From Mesorhizobium metallidurans STM 2683 (GTDB lineage Bacteria > Pseudomonadota > Alphaproteobacteria > Rhizobiales > Rhizobiaceae), in the NCBI RefSeq assembly GCF_000350085.1, contig NZ_CAUM01000043.1:1-63451 (forward strand): a DNA stretch of 63,451 bases. The letters run 5' to 3'. Positions 62,111 through 63,451 of this stretch are shown piece by piece (positions within the stretch are counted from its first letter, which is position 1; each line of letters opens with the position of its first letter). The notes below the pieces were generated by a model that worked only from the letters and a program-made list of their open reading frames with translations, had not been told where the DNA came from and ran no database searches. The position numbers and the translations under genes were made by a program.

Positions 62111-62156
62111 ATGAGCGGAGCTCAATCTGACATATGAGCGGAGCTCAATGTGACAT
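62111..62156. repeat. 23-bp tandem duplication at a gene start
   Basis: ATGAGCGGAGCTCAATCTGA at 62111 and ATGAGCGGAGCTCAATGTGA at 62134 are tandem copies of a 23-base unit with one mismatch. Each carries an ATG; the first is stopped after 8 codons, while the second is in frame with the following gene. Confidence 0.9.
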
Positions 62157-62451
62157 GACCGAAAAGCAGCTGCCCATCATCCGCATCACCTATTGCACGC
62201 AGTGTCTGTGGCTGCTGCGTGCCGGCTGGATGGCGCAGGAACTGCTCTCTACCTTCGGCACGGATCTCGGCGAGGTGACGCTGGTGCCCGGCACTGGCGG
62301 CATCTTCACCATTTCCTGCAACGACACACTCATCTGGGACCGCAAACGCGACGGCGGCTTTCCGGATGCGGCGAAGCTCAAGCAATTGGTCCGCGATGTG
62401 ATCGATCCAGACCGCGATCTTGGCCATGCCGACCGCAAAGCGAAGAGCTGA
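62134..62451 (+). CDS. SelT/SelW/SelH-like (Rdx) thioredoxin-fold protein
   Basis: A protein of 105 residues (or 98 from ATG 62155). The redox motif CTQC lies in RITYCTQCLWLLRAGWMAQE near the start, and VTLVPGTGGIFTISCND and IWDRKRDGGFPDAAKLKQLV are family hallmarks. Family members have Cys-x-x-Cys or Cys-x-x-Sec; here both are Cys. Role in redox control, partner unknown. The start is ambiguous because of the 23-bp tandem duplication just upstream. Confidence 0.9.
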   Translation: MSGAQCDMTEKQLPIIRITYCTQCLWLLRAGWMAQELLSTFGTDLGEVTLVPGTGGIFTISCNDTLIWDRKRDGGFPDAAKLKQLVRDVIDPDRDLGHADRKAKS

Positions 62452-62473
62452 GCTTCTCTCGCAACGCGAAAGA

Positions 62474-62698
62474 TCACTTTCCACGCCGCTGCCCGAAAAG
62501 CGGACCAATGCCGGCACCGATGGCAATGCCCATGCCGATGCCGGCCGGTATGTTTTCCATTGCGACACCAAAGGCGGCCCCGAGACCGACCCCGATCGCC
62601 ATGCCGACGGCCATGTTCGAATACTGATCCTTCAAGGCTCTTCTCCGCGCGATGCTGTCAATGCCTCCAGCGGGGCCGGGCGCAGCGGTCCGAGACAT
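62474..62698 (-). CDS. Glycine-zipper-like small protein
   Basis: A 74-residue protein whose centre MAVGMAIGVGLGAAFGVAME and IPAGIGMGIAIGAGIGPLFG is a pair of Gly/Ala-rich hydrophobic helices of glycine-zipper type, ending in a basic RRGK. It probably inserts in the membrane. Family unknown. The start is uncertain; ATG at 62698 is the longest. It is preceded on the same strand by the DUF1772 gene, whose stop is 1 base upstream. Confidence 0.6.
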   Translation of the reverse strand: MSRTAAPGPAGGIDSIARRRALKDQYSNMAVGMAIGVGLGAAFGVAMENIPAGIGMGIAIGAGIGPLFGQRRGK

Positions 62699-62699
62699 T

Positions 62700-63179
62700 T
62701 CAACGTGCGGCGAACCAGAAGGATGCCAGCGCGGCGATGGCGGTAATGGTGCGGACGTGGTTCCACATCACCCAATCCCTGAGATAGGCGGTCCAGACAG
62801 TGGCGCCGCTGGCGCTGGCCGGGTCGACGGCGGCCAATGCGTTATTGAGCGGCACGTTGAAGACCATGGTCACGATCGGGTTGCCGACGAGGTAGATCAG
62901 GGCGCCGGCGAGCAGCCAGAACGAACCCGGCTGGCTCCAGCCGATGACGGCGCCGACGGCAAGAACGAGGCAGACCAGCCCGGTGCCGAAAAGCGCGGTC
63001 ATGAACAGCGGCGTGATGACGGTGATGTTGATCGAATTCATCGCGGCAATACCGCCCGCGGCAGGCAGGCGGGCGAACGCCGGCATGACAAAATTGGAGA
63101 AGGCGAAGAAAACACCGCCGACGATACCCGAGCCGATTGCGGCGATGAAGGTGAGGGTGGGAAGCAGTTTCGCGATCAT
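62700..63179 (-). CDS. DUF1772 (anthrone oxygenase-like) membrane protein
   Basis: A 159-residue protein with four helices, starting IAKLLPTLTFIAAIGSGIVG. FAFSNFVMPAFARLPAAGGI and NPIVTMVFNVPLNNALAAVD are the conserved DUF1772 stretches; WNHVRTITAIAALASFWFAA ends it. Some members are anthrone oxygenases, most are uncharacterised. GGAG precedes the ATG. It starts 1 base after the stop of the upstream NmrA-type gene, so both are one operon. Confidence 0.88.
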   Translation of the reverse strand: MIAKLLPTLTFIAAIGSGIVGGVFFAFSNFVMPAFARLPAAGGIAAMNSINITVITPLFMTALFGTGLVCLVLAVGAVIGWSQPGSFWLLAGALIYLVGNPIVTMVFNVPLNNALAAVDPASASGATVWTAYLRDWVMWNHVRTITAIAALASFWFAAR

Positions 63180-63180
63180 G

Positions 63181-63451
63181 TCAGTTGCTCCAGATGCCGG
63201 AAGCGGCGGTTTCGGTTGCGTAGGCGGAAAAGTCTTTCGGTGCACGGCCAAGCACGCGCTGGATGCCGTCAGTGAGTGACTCGTTGCGGCCGTCGAGCAC
63301 CTCGGTGAACAGCTCATTGATGAGCCAGACGAACTCGGCCGGCAACGCCTGGGCTGCCACCGCGGCGGTGAACTCGGCATGCGAAATCCTGATAAAACGG
63401 ATGTCGCGCCCAGTGGCCTTGCCGATCTCGACGAGCGCCTCGGCGAAGCTT
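63181..63451 (-). CDS. NmrA-type NAD(P)H-binding protein, partial
   Basis: The last 89 codons of a gene cut by the window end. The reading has IGKATGRDIRFIRISHAEFT and ends LGRAPKDFSAYATETAASGI, which is the C-terminal signature of NmrA-like/NAD(P)H-binding SDR proteins (xxLGRxPxDFxxYAxxxAxxGxW). The Rossmann half lies beyond the window. Such genes are often beside DUF1772 genes; reaction unknown. Confidence 0.85.
   Translation of the reverse strand, partial: SFAEALVEIGKATGRDIRFIRISHAEFTAAVAAQALPAEFVWLINELFTEVLDGRNESLTDGIQRVLGRAPKDFSAYATETAASGIWSN

Overview
The window reads as a chromosomal segment of a high-GC alphaproteobacterium of the order Hyphomicrobiales, most probably Mesorhizobium or a close relative. 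The basis is the housekeeping order rplU-rpmA / obgE-proB-proA-nadD / rsfS-rlmH-envC-like-ctpA-(divergent polysaccharide deacetylase)-rppH, an L21 protein with a helix-hairpin-helix tail, a 1152-residue pyruvate carboxylase, a 6S RNA next to 5-formyltetrahydrofolate cyclo-ligase, and several families of palindromic intergenic repeats typical of rhizobia. No replication or species marker is present, so the genus is an inference.

Bases 1-6650 are accessory and partly decayed. They hold a RecQ HRDC remnant, a small DUF2158 gene, a ChrB-like protein overlapping an MFS transporter, the truncated end of a FhuB permease running into an intact fhuF, a FitAB/VapBC toxin-antitoxin pair, a DUF2726 gene with a shifted 5' part, and two unknown genes.

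Bases 6658-13267 form a compact island. It is bounded by an exact 64-bp direct repeat of the 3' part of a tRNA-Ser(CGA) gene whose intact copy lies at 13203-13292. Its cargo is one minus-strand set: a type I secretion ATPase, its HlyD-family adaptor, and two paralogous RTX beta-roll proteins that are the likely secreted substrates. The RTX unit has been tandemly duplicated together with the last 113 bp of the adaptor gene. No integrase and no TolC-type outer-membrane channel is present.

Bases 13.3-29.2 kb are core genome: ribosomal proteins L21 and L27, Obg GTPase, proline synthesis, NAD synthesis, ribosome silencing and 23S rRNA methylation, envelope maintenance, and RNA 5' pyrophosphohydrolase. 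Bases 29.2-35 kb carry alanine racemase with D-amino-acid dehydrogenase (alanine catabolism) and a LysR regulator divergent from methylmalonate-semialdehyde dehydrogenase. A second PIN-domain toxin-antitoxin pair follows at 35.1-35.9 kb.

Bases 36.5-40.6 kb form a probable hydroxyproline catabolic cluster: GntR regulator, DapA-family deaminase, FAD oxidoreductase and 4-hydroxyproline epimerase. Bases 40.9-47.3 kb are a complete branched-chain amino acid ABC transporter (livHMGF, a small DUF6867 membrane protein, livJ). The LivG subunit carries the same kind of helix-hairpin-helix tail as L21. Pyruvate carboxylase follows.

Bases 51-63.4 kb mix core functions (GapR-like, MsrB, MoxR/VWA pair, 6S RNA, 5-FCL, YmdB, TerC, YebC) with small accessory genes. 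Several of the accessory genes (arsC, hicA, hicB, a VOC protein, an ArsR regulator) show single-base indels or truncation, while core genes across the window are intact.
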